This document shows, one piece after another, positions 26,571-34,842 of a stretch of 64,000 bases of DNA. The position numbers were made by a program, and so were the translations under genes. The notes beneath the pieces are model-generated. The model ran no database searches and was not told where the DNA came from. It saw nothing but the letters and a program-made list of their open reading frames with translations. Source of the stretch: Dermatobacter hominis (GTDB lineage Bacteria; Actinomycetota; Acidimicrobiia; Acidimicrobiales; Microtrichaceae). The stretch spans positions 4,597,061-4,661,060 of the forward strand of contig NZ_CP085840.1 of assembly GCF_020715685.1 (NCBI RefSeq), given 5' to 3'. Positions within the stretch are counted from its first letter, which is position 1; every line of letters begins with the position of its first letter.

Positions 26571-27458
26571 TCAGGGCCAGCGGGCCAGGTCCGCGGCGGC
26601 TCGGTGGGTCTCGCGGAGGAACGTGAGCAGCACGGCGTCGGGGTCGTCCGCGGTCCGGACGTCGCGGTAGGGGAGCACGAACTCGCCGAGGCCGTCGTCG
26701 AAGCGGCCGCGGGTCAGCTCGACGTCGCGGTAGCCGTCGGGCTCCGGGTACGCGTACGCGTAGAACGTGCCCTCGCTGTCGGCGTCGTCGGCCGGTCCGC
26801 CGGGCCAGAACCCGCAGCTCGACACCTCGTCGGAGTACGCCTCCTGCATGACGCGGTCGGGGCAGTTGGGGATTCCGCCCGGGTGCTCGGGCGCGGGCCG
26901 GCCGGAGAACCGCGTGACGGCCAGGTCGAACGCGCCCCAGAAGAAGTGGACCGGGCTGACCTTGCCGCGGAACTCCGAGCGGAACCGCTGGAGCACCCGG
27001 TCGGCCGAGACGAGCTGGCCGTGGAAGGTCCGCACCGCATCCGCGTCGTAGGACGCGTGCAGGGTGTCGGACGCGAACGGGATCACCTCGGGCAGCTCGA
27101 CCGGCATGCCGAAGATCTCGACGTCGATGCCCATCGCCCGCAGCCGGTCGAACAGCTCGTCGTACAGGTCGGCGGTCGTGCGGGGACGGAGCTCGACGGC
27201 GCTCGACGACCCGTCGGAGCCGCGGATCACCAGCTGGTGGCCGATGAGGTCGAACTCGACGTCGAACGCCCCGCCCGACGGGTTCGGGATGGCCGTGGTG
27301 CGCAGGCCACGTGCCGACACGTACAGCGTGACGTGCCACCAGTGGTTGATCGGGGCGCTGAGCTCCATGCGAACCTTGCCGACGATCTGGGTCCAGAGCT
27401 GCAAGGTGTCGCGGGTGTCGACCCAGTCGTCGACCCTCAGTGCCGGCCAGTCGTCCAT
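26571..27458 (-). CDS. DUF5996 family protein
   Basis: A 295-residue soluble protein matching the DUF5996 pattern: LQLWTQIVGKVRMELSAPIN followed by HWWHVTLYVSARGLRTTAIP, then FHGQLVSADRVLQRF, SPVHFFWGAFDLAVTRFSGR and EAYSDEVSSCGFWPGG. The family function is unknown. The ATG at 27458 is followed directly by DDWPALRVDDW, the usual N-terminus. The gene converges on nrdB with a 34-bp gap and is probably monocistronic. Confidence 0.85.
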   Translation of the reverse strand: MDDWPALRVDDWVDTRDTLQLWTQIVGKVRMELSAPINHWWHVTLYVSARGLRTTAIPNPSGGAFDVEFDLIGHQLVIRGSDGSSSAVELRPRTTADLYDELFDRLRAMGIDVEIFGMPVELPEVIPFASDTLHASYDADAVRTFHGQLVSADRVLQRFRSEFRGKVSPVHFFWGAFDLAVTRFSGRPAPEHPGGIPNCPDRVMQEAYSDEVSSCGFWPGGPADDADSEGTFYAYAYPEPDGYRDVELTRGRFDDGLGEFVLPYRDVRTADDPDAVLLTFLRETHRAAADLARWP

Positions 27459-27516
27459 GCGGGACGGTCTACCCCGTCCGTCCAGTCGCCCTCTCGGGCC
27501 CGCCGCTCGCGCCGGG

Positions 27517-28596
27517 TCAGCCGCGCCAGAGCTGCTGCGGGGTGCGGGTGCGGTCGCCGGTGAACGGGAGCGCGACCTCGTCACCGCCCGAGCCGGCCGA
27601 GGCGTAGGCCGCGCAGATGACCTCGAGCACGTCGCGGGCCTGCTCCGGCGTCTGGCCCGGCGCCGGGTGGCCGTCGGCGGCGCTCGCCGTGTCGCGCAGC
27701 TGGTCGACGTAGCCCATGCGCTCGAGCGCGGGGTCGGGCGCAGAGGGGTGGCGGTCGGGCAGCGTGACGGGTTCGCCGTCGAGCTCGACCAGCACGTCGG
27801 GGTACAGCTCGAGCCGGGCGACGCCGTCGGGCGAGGCGGCCTGCAGCGACCACTCCGTGTCGGGCGAGGTCCACGACACGTCGACCGAGGCGACCAGACC
27901 GGACGCGAAGCGGAGCCGGACGACGGCGTCGTCGTCGGCGCCGTCGTCGCGCGACGAGCTGAGCGTGGCGGCGACGCCGACCACCGGCTCCGCGGCTGCG
28001 CCGATGACCAGCGCGAGCGCGTGCGGACCGAGGTCGAACAGCACGCCGCCGGCCTCGAGCGGCTGCGTGAAGTGGCCCCACGTCGGCGGCGGCTGCAGCG
28101 TGCGGGCCGAGAGGTGCTGCAGCGGGCCCATGCCGGAGCGGTGCGCGGCGAAGGCCCGCCACGCCGGCGCGTGCAGGAGGTTCTCGGCGCAGCGGAGGAG
28201 CGGTCCGGGCTCGGCGGCCAGCCCGACCAGCTCGTCGGCGTCGGCCAGCGTCGTCGTGAACGGCTTCTCGACGAGCACGTCGGCACCGCCGGCGAGGCCC
28301 TGGGCGACCAGCGCGGCGTGCGTCGCCGGCGGGCTCGCCACCACCAGCAGGTCGGCACCGGCCGGCAGCTCGTCGATCCGCACGTGCCGGACCCGGTGGG
28401 CCTGCTGCTCGTCGAGCTGGCCGGCGAGGTGGCGGGCGGAGCTGCCGCCTGCGGACGCCACCGCGACGACCTGGCAGCCCGCGGCGGGGGCGGCCAGCGC
28501 GTGGACCACCGCGATCGCCCCGGCGCCGGCGAGCGCGACGGTCGTCGGGGCCGTCCCCTCGTCGGTGGACCGGCGGCGACGGCCGAAGACCCCCAC
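27517..28596 (-). CDS. Gfo/Idh/MocA family oxidoreductase
   Basis: A 359-residue NAD(P)-dependent dehydrogenase. The N-terminal Rossmann fold has VALAGAGAIAVVHALAA (GxGxxx cofactor loop), and VLVEKPFTTTLADADELV carries the EKP motif of the family. The C-terminal substrate domain follows with GGVLFDLGPHALALVIG (the conserved G..D..H helix). Substrates are usually sugars or inositols, and the substrate here is unknown. GTG 28596 lies 12 bp after the stop of the F420-oxidoreductase gene, so the two probably form an operon. Confidence 0.88.
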   Translation of the reverse strand: MGVFGRRRRSTDEGTAPTTVALAGAGAIAVVHALAAPAAGCQVVAVASAGGSSARHLAGQLDEQQAHRVRHVRIDELPAGADLLVVASPPATHAALVAQGLAGGADVLVEKPFTTTLADADELVGLAAEPGPLLRCAENLLHAPAWRAFAAHRSGMGPLQHLSARTLQPPPTWGHFTQPLEAGGVLFDLGPHALALVIGAAAEPVVGVAATLSSSRDDGADDDAVVRLRFASGLVASVDVSWTSPDTEWSLQAASPDGVARLELYPDVLVELDGEPVTLPDRHPSAPDPALERMGYVDQLRDTASAADGHPAPGQTPEQARDVLEVICAAYASAGSGGDEVALPFTGDRTRTPQQLWRG

Positions 28597-28607
28597 CCGA
28601 CGGCCGA

Positions 28608-29540
28608 TCAGCGCCCGGCCAGCTCGGCGACGAGCGGGGCCATGACCTCGCCGGCGTCGGCCTGGAACACGTAGTAGCTGAAGCCCCACCGCTCGCGGCG
28701 GGCGTGCAGGCGGTCGACGACCTCGGGCAGCGAGCCGGCGACCACGGTCGGGGCCTCGAGCACCTCCTCGGCGGGGGCGCCGAACAGCTGCGCCAGGAAG
28801 TCGGCGAACGACGCGGTGTCGTCGGTGAGCGTGGCGGCGAAGCTCAGCTGGTTGAGCTCGATGTCGTCGAACCGGTCGCCGGCCGCCTCGCGCACCCACT
28901 CGAGCTTGCGGTCCACGGCGGACGCCATCGCGTCGAGGGCGGTGTCGGCGTTGATCTCGCCCGAGCGGAGGTTGGGGTTCACGCCGACGATGTCGGCGGT
29001 GCGCGCCGCGATGCTCAGCACGCGCTTGCCGCCGCCGCCGATGAGCAGCTTCGGCCCGCCGGGCGTGTGCGGCTTGGGCAGCCCGTCGAGGCCGGTGATC
29101 GTGTAGTGCTCGCCGGAGAAGTCGAAGGGGCCGTCGCCGAACATGCCCTCGATGACGGCCAGGCCCTCCTCGAAGCGGTCGACGCGGACCTTCGGCTCGT
29201 CGTACGCGATGCCCGACTGCTCGTAGTCGGTGCGCATCCACCCGGCGCCCAGCCCGAGCTCGACGCGACCCGAGCTCAGCAGGTCGAGCGTGGCCATCTC
29301 GGTGGCCAGCGTGACCGGGTGCCGGTAGTCGTTGTCGAACACCAGCGCTCCGACGTTGAGCGTCGAGGTGGCCTCGGCGGCGACCGACAGGGCCGTGATC
29401 GGTGCCAGCTGGTCGCCGAAGTGGTCGGGCACGAACAGCGTCGAGTAGCCGAGCTCCTCGGTCCGCCGCGCGGTCTCCTGCCAGGTCGTGCCCTCGATGG
29501 GCTTGCTGTACTGGACTCCGAACCGGAAGGGGTGTGCCAT
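28608..29540 (-). CDS. LLM-class F420-dependent oxidoreductase
   Basis: A 310-residue luciferase-like TIM-barrel enzyme that probably uses coenzyme F420. Visible landmarks are RTEELGYSTLFVPDHFGDQL, SSGRVELGLGAGWMRTDYEQ and PKLLIGGGGKRVL. These match the actinobacterial TIGR03621-type F420 subgroup. The ATG at 29540 has TAGCGT seven nt upstream, suggesting leaderless transcription. It is the first gene of a two-gene unit with the Gfo/Idh/MocA enzyme, implying a shared redox task that cannot be named. Confidence 0.9.
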   Translation of the reverse strand: MAHPFRFGVQYSKPIEGTTWQETARRTEELGYSTLFVPDHFGDQLAPITALSVAAEATSTLNVGALVFDNDYRHPVTLATEMATLDLLSSGRVELGLGAGWMRTDYEQSGIAYDEPKVRVDRFEEGLAVIEGMFGDGPFDFSGEHYTITGLDGLPKPHTPGGPKLLIGGGGKRVLSIAARTADIVGVNPNLRSGEINADTALDAMASAVDRKLEWVREAAGDRFDDIELNQLSFAATLTDDTASFADFLAQLFGAPAEEVLEAPTVVAGSLPEVVDRLHARRERWGFSYYVFQADAGEVMAPLVAELAGR

Positions 29541-29697
29541 CTGCGGCACGCTACCCGGGTGCTCCCGGGTTGACCGGCCGAGCCGGCGGCTGAGGAAGCG
29601 CTCGGGAGCCGGTCCCGGGAGCGGCCGGCGGTGACCCGGCGGCACCGTCGGACACCGGTACCGTTGGGCGGCACCGTCGACCGCGTGCCGCTGCCCA

Positions 29698-31944
29698 ATG
29701 AGCCGACCCACCCGACTCCTCCTCCGCTTCCTCGCGATCGTCGTCCTCGGCGTCACCGCGATGGCGCTCATCGGCTCGGCGCTCCTGCCCGAGATCGGCA
29801 AGCTCCCCGAGGCCGCCTCGTTCCAGCCGCTCTCGAAGCTCGCCCTGCCGTCCCTGCCGGAGGCGTCGCAGATCATCACGGTGAGCGGCCAGCCGTACGG
29901 CACGCTCGCCGGCAGCGAGAACCGCGACGTCGTCTCGCTCGACCAGATCTCCCCCGAGCTGCAGAAGACCGTCCTCGCGGTCGAGGACGCCGACTTCTAC
30001 GAGCACGACGGGGTGTCGGCGAAGTCGATCCTCCGGGCGTTCCGGGCCAACAGCGACGCCGGCACGATCTCGCAGGGCGGCTCGACGATCACGCAGCAGC
30101 TCGTGAAGATCTCGCTCGTCGGCGACGAGCGGAACATCACCCGGAAGATGAAGGAGGCCTCGCTGGCGGTGCAGCTGGAGCAGCAGCTGTGCGAGGGCGT
30201 GGCCAAGAAGGTCTGCAAGGACCAGATCCTCGAGCAGTACCTCAACACCGTGTACCTCGGGCGCGGCGCCTACGGCATGCAGGCCGGCGCGCAGACCTAC
30301 TTCAACAAGCCGGCCTCGGAGATCAACTACGCCGAGGCGGCGGTGCTCGCCTCGCTGATCCGGAACCCGAACGGCTACGACCCGATCCGCTTCCCGAAGG
30401 TGGCCAAGGAGCGCCGCCTCGTGGTGCTCAAGCGGATGCAGGAGCAGGGACTGGTCAACGAGCAGGAGGCGGCCATGATCGCCGCCAGCCCGCTGCCGAC
30501 CGAGGCGTTCGGCCGACCGGTCGCCACCACGACGGAGTCGCTGTCCTACGTCGAGCGGAAGGTGCGCGACGAGCTGCTCAACGCCACCTGGCTCGCACCC
30601 ACCCAGGAGCTGCGCCGCTACCTCATCTTCAACGGCGGCCTGAAGATCACGACGACGATCGACCCGGCCATGCAGCAGGCGGCCGAGGCCGCGGCCGCCA
30701 GCAACCCGCTCAAGGCCGCCAACCCCGAGACCTCGGTGGCGCTGGCCGCCGTCGAGCCCGGCACGGGCGCGGTACGGGCCGTCGTCGGCGAGGCCACCGT
30801 CCCCGACAAGGGCCTCGTCGAGACCGCGGCGCCGACCGGCGGCCGGTCCTCCGGTTCGTCGTTCAAGGTCTTCACGCTCGTCGCCGCGCTCGAGGCGGGC
30901 TACAGCATCAACAGCACCGTGTCGGGTGCCTACGCCCCCGAGAGCATGAAGAAGCTGTGGGGCATCAAGGAGTCGGGTCCGTACCCGGACGACTGCCCGT
31001 CGCACGGCATGGTCGACCTCGGCCGGGCGCTGGCGCAGTCGAACAACTGCGCCTTCATGCGCCTCCAGGGCGCGGTGGGCTTCGACGCCGTCAAGGACAC
31101 GGCGGTCAAGCTCGGCCTCACCGAGTCGTCGCTCGACCCCAACCACATCGAGCCGGCGTGCTTCACGATCGGCTGCGACGCGCTGGTCAAGCCGCTCGAC
31201 ATGGCGCTCGCCTACGGCACGATCGCCAACGACGGCCGCCGCAACGACGCCCACTTCGTGGCCAAGGTCGAGGACCGCACCGGCAAGGTGCTGTTCGAGG
31301 CGGCGCCGCGCGACGAGCAGGTCGTGCCGGTCGACGTGGCCCGCCAGGCCATCATCGGCATGGAGAAGGTCGTGACGAACGGGACGTACTCGGCCGGCTC
31401 GCTGCCGCAGCGCCGACCCGCCGCCGGCAAGACCGGCACCACCGAGGTCGAGGGCGGCAAGAACACCGACGTCTGGTTCGTCGGCTTCACGCCGCAGCTC
31501 TCGACGGCGGTGTGGATCGGCAACCCCGCGGCCAACACGAACATGAAGGGCGGCCGGGTCCAGGGCGGTGCGACCGCGGCACGGGTCTGGCACGCCTTCA
31601 TGTCCGACGTGCTCGACGGGGCGCCGGTCATCCCGTTCGCCGAGCCCGACCGGGTCCCCAAGGCCAAGTCGGTGCCGGACCCGTGGAAGAGCTCCTCGAA
31701 GTACGGCAGCGGCTCGTCCTCGTCGTCGTCGTCCAAGTCGTCGGGTTCCACGAGGTCGAAGTCGTCCGGCACGACGAAGTCCACGACGCCGTCCTCGGGC
31801 ACCAAATCGACGACGCCGCCCGCCGGCGGCGGCACGGGTGGCGGCGGGACGGGCGGCAACGGTGGTGGCACCGGCGGCAACGGCGGGGGCCAGGGCGGCG
31901 GCAACGGCGGTGGTGACGGCGGGGGCGACGACGGCGGCGGCTGA
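29698..31944 (+). CDS. Class A penicillin-binding protein (glycosyltransferase/transpeptidase)
   Basis: A 748-residue bifunctional cell-wall enzyme. A membrane anchor lies at about residues 8-28. The GT51 glycosyltransferase follows (AVEDADFYEHDGVS with the catalytic Glu, then GGSTITQQLVK). The transpeptidase has all three motifs: SSFK (SxxK, in GRSSGSSFKVFT), SNN (in AQSNNCAFM) and KTGT. The C-terminal ~80 residues are Ser/Thr/Lys- then Gly-rich and low-complexity, probably wall-facing. It polymerises glycan strands and cross-links peptides. It stands alone on the plus strand, divergent from the F420 gene. Confidence 0.96.
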   Translation: MSRPTRLLLRFLAIVVLGVTAMALIGSALLPEIGKLPEAASFQPLSKLALPSLPEASQIITVSGQPYGTLAGSENRDVVSLDQISPELQKTVLAVEDADFYEHDGVSAKSILRAFRANSDAGTISQGGSTITQQLVKISLVGDERNITRKMKEASLAVQLEQQLCEGVAKKVCKDQILEQYLNTVYLGRGAYGMQAGAQTYFNKPASEINYAEAAVLASLIRNPNGYDPIRFPKVAKERRLVVLKRMQEQGLVNEQEAAMIAASPLPTEAFGRPVATTTESLSYVERKVRDELLNATWLAPTQELRRYLIFNGGLKITTTIDPAMQQAAEAAAASNPLKAANPETSVALAAVEPGTGAVRAVVGEATVPDKGLVETAAPTGGRSSGSSFKVFTLVAALEAGYSINSTVSGAYAPESMKKLWGIKESGPYPDDCPSHGMVDLGRALAQSNNCAFMRLQGAVGFDAVKDTAVKLGLTESSLDPNHIEPACFTIGCDALVKPLDMALAYGTIANDGRRNDAHFVAKVEDRTGKVLFEAAPRDEQVVPVDVARQAIIGMEKVVTNGTYSAGSLPQRRPAAGKTGTTEVEGGKNTDVWFVGFTPQLSTAVWIGNPAANTNMKGGRVQGGATAARVWHAFMSDVLDGAPVIPFAEPDRVPKAKSVPDPWKSSSKYGSGSSSSSSSKSSGSTRSKSSGTTKSTTPSSGTKSTTPPAGGGTGGGGTGGNGGGTGGNGGGQGGGNGGGDGGGDDGGG

Positions 31945-31973
31945 CCTCGGACCGGGGCGGTAGGTTCTCGGCC

Positions 31974-32687
31974 GTGGGATCGCTCGACGCGCTGATCGAC
32001 GTGCAGACGCTCGACACCCGGGCCGACCAGCTCCGGCACCGCCGCGACGCGCTGCCCCAGCTGGCGACCCTCGCCCAGGAGGCGGCGACCCGCGCCGAGG
32101 TCGAGCAGCGGGCCGACGTCGCGAGGGGGCGCCTGCACGAGCTGCGCCAGCGCCAGAAGGGCCTCGAGGACGAGGCGGCGCTCGTCGAGGACAAGGCCGC
32201 CGAGATCGACCGCAAGCTCTACGACGGCTCCGTCGTCGCCCACAAGGAGCTCGAGGCGTTCCAGGAGGACCACCGGCAGCTCAAGGCGCGCCAGGCCGAC
32301 ATCGAGGACCAGGCGCTCGAGGTCATGGAGGCAGCCGAACCGATCGACGCCGAGGTGTCGGCGCTGGCCGCCGAGGTCGCGCAGGCCGACGAGCGGATCG
32401 CCGCGCTGACCGCCGAGGTCGAGTCGGCCCGGGGCGAGATCGACGCCGAGGCCGCCGTCATCGCGTCCGAGCGCGAGCAGGCCGCGGCGAACGTGCCTGC
32501 CGACGTCCTCGAGGCGTACGAGGCCACGCGATCGCGCATGGGCGGGATCGGGGCGGCACGCCTCGTCGGGAACCGCTGCGAGGGCTGCCACCTCGAGATC
32601 CCGTCGGCCGAGCTCGAGGCGGTGCGCAAGGCCGCCGACGACGCCGTGGTGACCTGCCCGGAGTGCGGGCGGATCCTCGTCCGCTGA
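31974..32687 (+). CDS. Coiled-coil protein with C4 zinc ribbon
   Basis: A 237-residue protein. Residues 15-175 are almost wholly heptad-rich coiled coil (for example ARGRLHELRQRQKGLEDEAA). A C-terminal C4-type zinc ribbon follows, with GNRCEGCHLEIPSAE and VVTCPECGRILVR. This is the widely conserved CdsZ/DUF164-like family, which has suspected nucleic-acid or ribosome-linked roles. The GTG at 31974 has TAGGTT seven nt upstream, so it is probably leaderless. The next two genes follow closely on the same strand (22 bp, then a 4-nt overlap), suggesting a three-gene operon. Confidence 0.9.
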   Translation: MGSLDALIDVQTLDTRADQLRHRRDALPQLATLAQEAATRAEVEQRADVARGRLHELRQRQKGLEDEAALVEDKAAEIDRKLYDGSVVAHKELEAFQEDHRQLKARQADIEDQALEVMEAAEPIDAEVSALAAEVAQADERIAALTAEVESARGEIDAEAAVIASEREQAAANVPADVLEAYEATRSRMGGIGAARLVGNRCEGCHLEIPSAELEAVRKAADDAVVTCPECGRILVR

Positions 32688-32709
32688 CCGCCGCACCGAG
32701 GCCCTCGCA

Positions 32710-33207
32710 GTGTTCATCTGGTTCGCGGTCCTGAGCGTGGTCGTCACCTGGGCCGTGTTCCAGAGCCCGGCGATCGACTACCGGCTCGTCGCCCTCGGCG
32801 CCGTGATCCCGGTGGTCGAGGTGCCGTTCGGCGCCGGGCCGCTCCACTCGCTCGTCGCGCCGACGCTCGTGCTCGCGATCGTGATGGCGACGACGATGCG
32901 GCGCCGCCTGCTCCGCCGGCGCTGGCTCGGCCTGCCGATCGGCATGTACATGCACCTCGTGCTCGACCTCGCGTTCACGCTGACCGCCACGTTCTGGTGG
33001 CCGTTCCTCGGCCTCGACTTCACCGACGGGTCCGCACCGGAGCTCAGCCGAGGGCTGTGGACGGTCGTCATGGAGCTCGCCGGCATCGCCGTCGGCGTGT
33101 GGGCGTGGCGCCGCTTCGGGCTCGACGACCCCGATCGGCGCAGCCGCTTCCTCCGGACGGGGCAGCTGGACCGCGCCGTGATGGGCGCCGGGGGCCGGCG
33201 GTCGTGA
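32710..33207 (+). CDS. Integral membrane protein, metal-dependent-hydrolase-like
   Basis: A 165-residue protein with about four transmembrane helices (residues 3-22, 32-50, 58-74 and 110-135). Two short motifs, PLHSLVAP and YMHLVLDLAF, place His and Asp residues near membrane boundaries. They are reminiscent of YdjM-type inner-membrane metal-dependent hydrolases, whose real activity is unclear. The stop overlaps the start of the histidine phosphatase gene (GTGA). GTG 32710 is the chosen start. Function remains unassigned. Confidence 0.72.
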   Translation: MFIWFAVLSVVVTWAVFQSPAIDYRLVALGAVIPVVEVPFGAGPLHSLVAPTLVLAIVMATTMRRRLLRRRWLGLPIGMYMHLVLDLAFTLTATFWWPFLGLDFTDGSAPELSRGLWTVVMELAGIAVGVWAWRRFGLDDPDRRSRFLRTGQLDRAVMGAGGRRS

Positions 33208-33800
33208 GCTCTCTCGTCGTCGTCCGCCACGGCCGGACCGCCGCCAACGCCGCCGGGCTGCTGCTCGGTCGGCTCGACGTCGACCTCGACCCCCTCGGGC
33301 GCCGCCAGGCCGAGGCCCTGGCCGCCGCGGTGCTGGCGTCGAGCGGACCGATCGCAGCCGTGGTGTCGAGCCCGCTGCGCCGGACCGTCGAGACGGCCGA
33401 GGCGCTCGGCCTCCCGGTGCACGTGGACGAGCGGTTCATCGAGGTCGACTACGGGGAGTGGGACGGCGTCCCGCTCGCGGACGTCGCACCAGAGACCTGG
33501 TCGGCGTGGCGTGCCGATCCCCACTTCCGGCCCGAGGCGGGGGAGTCGCTCCACGAGGTGTCCGAGCGCGTGACCGAGGCCTGCCGCGACTGGGCGGCGC
33601 GCGCCACCGACGGCAGCGTCGTGATCGCGACGCACGTGTCGCCCCTCAAGGCGGCCGTGAGCTGGGCGGTGGGCGCCGACGTGTCGTGGACCTGCCGGGT
33701 CGACCCGGCGTCGATCACGAGGATCGACGTCGCCGGCGGTTCGCCGACGCTCCGCTCGTTCAACGAGACCGGTCACCTGGTCGGCCTGGAACCCGCCTGA
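33204..33800 (+). CDS. Histidine phosphatase (phosphoglycerate-mutase-like)
   Basis: A 198-residue enzyme with the RHG catalytic motif near the N-terminus (SLVVVRHGRTAAN), VVSSPLRRTVETAEALG, the acidic segment FIEVDYGEWDG and the second catalytic His in VIATHVSPLKAAVSW. Homologues dephosphorylate small molecules, including sugar phosphates and cobalamin precursors. The substrate here is unknown. GTG 33204 overlaps the upstream stop codon by four nt, showing translational coupling to the membrane protein gene. Confidence 0.93.
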   Translation: MSSLVVVRHGRTAANAAGLLLGRLDVDLDPLGRRQAEALAAAVLASSGPIAAVVSSPLRRTVETAEALGLPVHVDERFIEVDYGEWDGVPLADVAPETWSAWRADPHFRPEAGESLHEVSERVTEACRDWAARATDGSVVIATHVSPLKAAVSWAVGADVSWTCRVDPASITRIDVAGGSPTLRSFNETGHLVGLEPA

Positions 33801-33910
33801 CCCACCCACGTCGGCCGTTCCGGCCGGGAGTTGAGGGCTCGGTGGACGTGTGGTGAACGTCATCGAGGAGAGTTGCCGCTTCCGCGCGCGACGCCTCTAG
33901 GTTTGGCCCC

Positions 33911-34675
33911 ATGGAGTTGCTCGACGAGGAGTCGCACCGGGTCCTGCTGTGGGCCGTCCGTCTGCACGAGGTGGGCCACGCGCCCACCCGCACGGAGCTG
34001 ACGGAGCTCGCCGAGGGTCGTCGTCCCGCCGGTCTCGCCACGGTCACCGGCCTGGTCGGCCAGGACTCCGAGTACCAGGAGGGTGCCATCGCCTCGCTCC
34101 TGCGCCGCGGCCTCCTGCACCCGGTCGGCGACGCCGGCGTCGCCCCGACCGGCCTCGGTCGTCGGGTCGTCGACGCCCTCGGCCTCGACGACGGCTTCCC
34201 GGCGTTCGAGGTGCTCGACGCCGACCTCACCTCGAGCGACCCGCTCGCCTTCGCCCGCATCGTCGGCCGCGTCGCCGCGCTGCACCGTCCGATGCTCGTC
34301 GACCCGTACTGCCGGCGCAGCGAGCTCGAGTACCTGTCGGCGCACACCTCGGTCACCCGCGTGCTGGTCAGCGACCGGCTCGACGACGACGAGCTCGCCG
34401 ACCTGACCGACATGGTCGAGTCGCTGCGGCGCCGCGAGCACAAGCTCCGGCTGCGGGTCGCGGCCGCCGAGGACATCCAGGACCGCTGCGTCGTCGGCAG
34501 CGACCGCATCCTCCAGGTGGGCGGGCTGCCCTCCGCCAACGGCGGCGGCGCGTCGGTGGTCACCGAGCCGCACGACCTCGGCGAGCAGGCCCGCGAGTAC
34601 TACCGCGAGGTCTGGCGGGGCGCCGACCGGCTGGCCGCGTACCGGCCCCGCCGGCGCAACATGCGCGTCGCCTGA
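33911..34675 (+). CDS. Predicted DNA-binding protein with winged-helix-like N-terminus and PLD-like C-terminus
   Basis: A 254-residue soluble protein of unrecognised family. Residues 1-75 look like a helix-turn-helix/winged segment (SHRVLLWAVRLHEVG, then TELTELAEGR). Residues 125-230 have a strand-helix pattern reminiscent of phospholipase-D-like effector domains (RVLVSDRLDDDELADLTDMV, then CVVGSDRILQVGGLP), but without an HxK catalytic motif. The ATG at 33911 has TAGGTT seven nt upstream and TTGCCG 19 nt further up, a good leaderless promoter. The assignment is low confidence; a transcriptional regulator is the best guess. Confidence 0.6.
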   Translation: MELLDEESHRVLLWAVRLHEVGHAPTRTELTELAEGRRPAGLATVTGLVGQDSEYQEGAIASLLRRGLLHPVGDAGVAPTGLGRRVVDALGLDDGFPAFEVLDADLTSSDPLAFARIVGRVAALHRPMLVDPYCRRSELEYLSAHTSVTRVLVSDRLDDDELADLTDMVESLRRREHKLRLRVAAAEDIQDRCVVGSDRILQVGGLPSANGGGASVVTEPHDLGEQAREYYREVWRGADRLAAYRPRRRNMRVA

Positions 34676-34795
34676 GCGACGTGCGACGGCGCTCGCCCGA
34701 GCGCCACGCCGCCGCGCTCGCCCGAACGACCGTTCGGCCGCGCGGGCGGAGACATCCGGCACTCCGGCGCCCGGTGAACCTAGGGTGAACGGACG

Positions 34796-34820
34796 CCTGG
34801 CACAGCGCCAGGGGCCTTTT
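34796..34820 (+). promoter_or_regulatory. Attenuator-like hairpin in the livK leader
   Basis: CCTGGC (34796-34801) and GCCAGG (34807-34812) form a 6-bp stem with a 5-nt loop, followed by GGCCTTTT. This intrinsic-terminator-like structure lies between a possible -10 (TAGGGT, near 34781-34786) and the ribosome-binding site of livK. An attenuation role is speculative. Confidence 0.4.
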
Positions 34821-34842
34821 GAACCTGAGGAGAGACGGGCCG

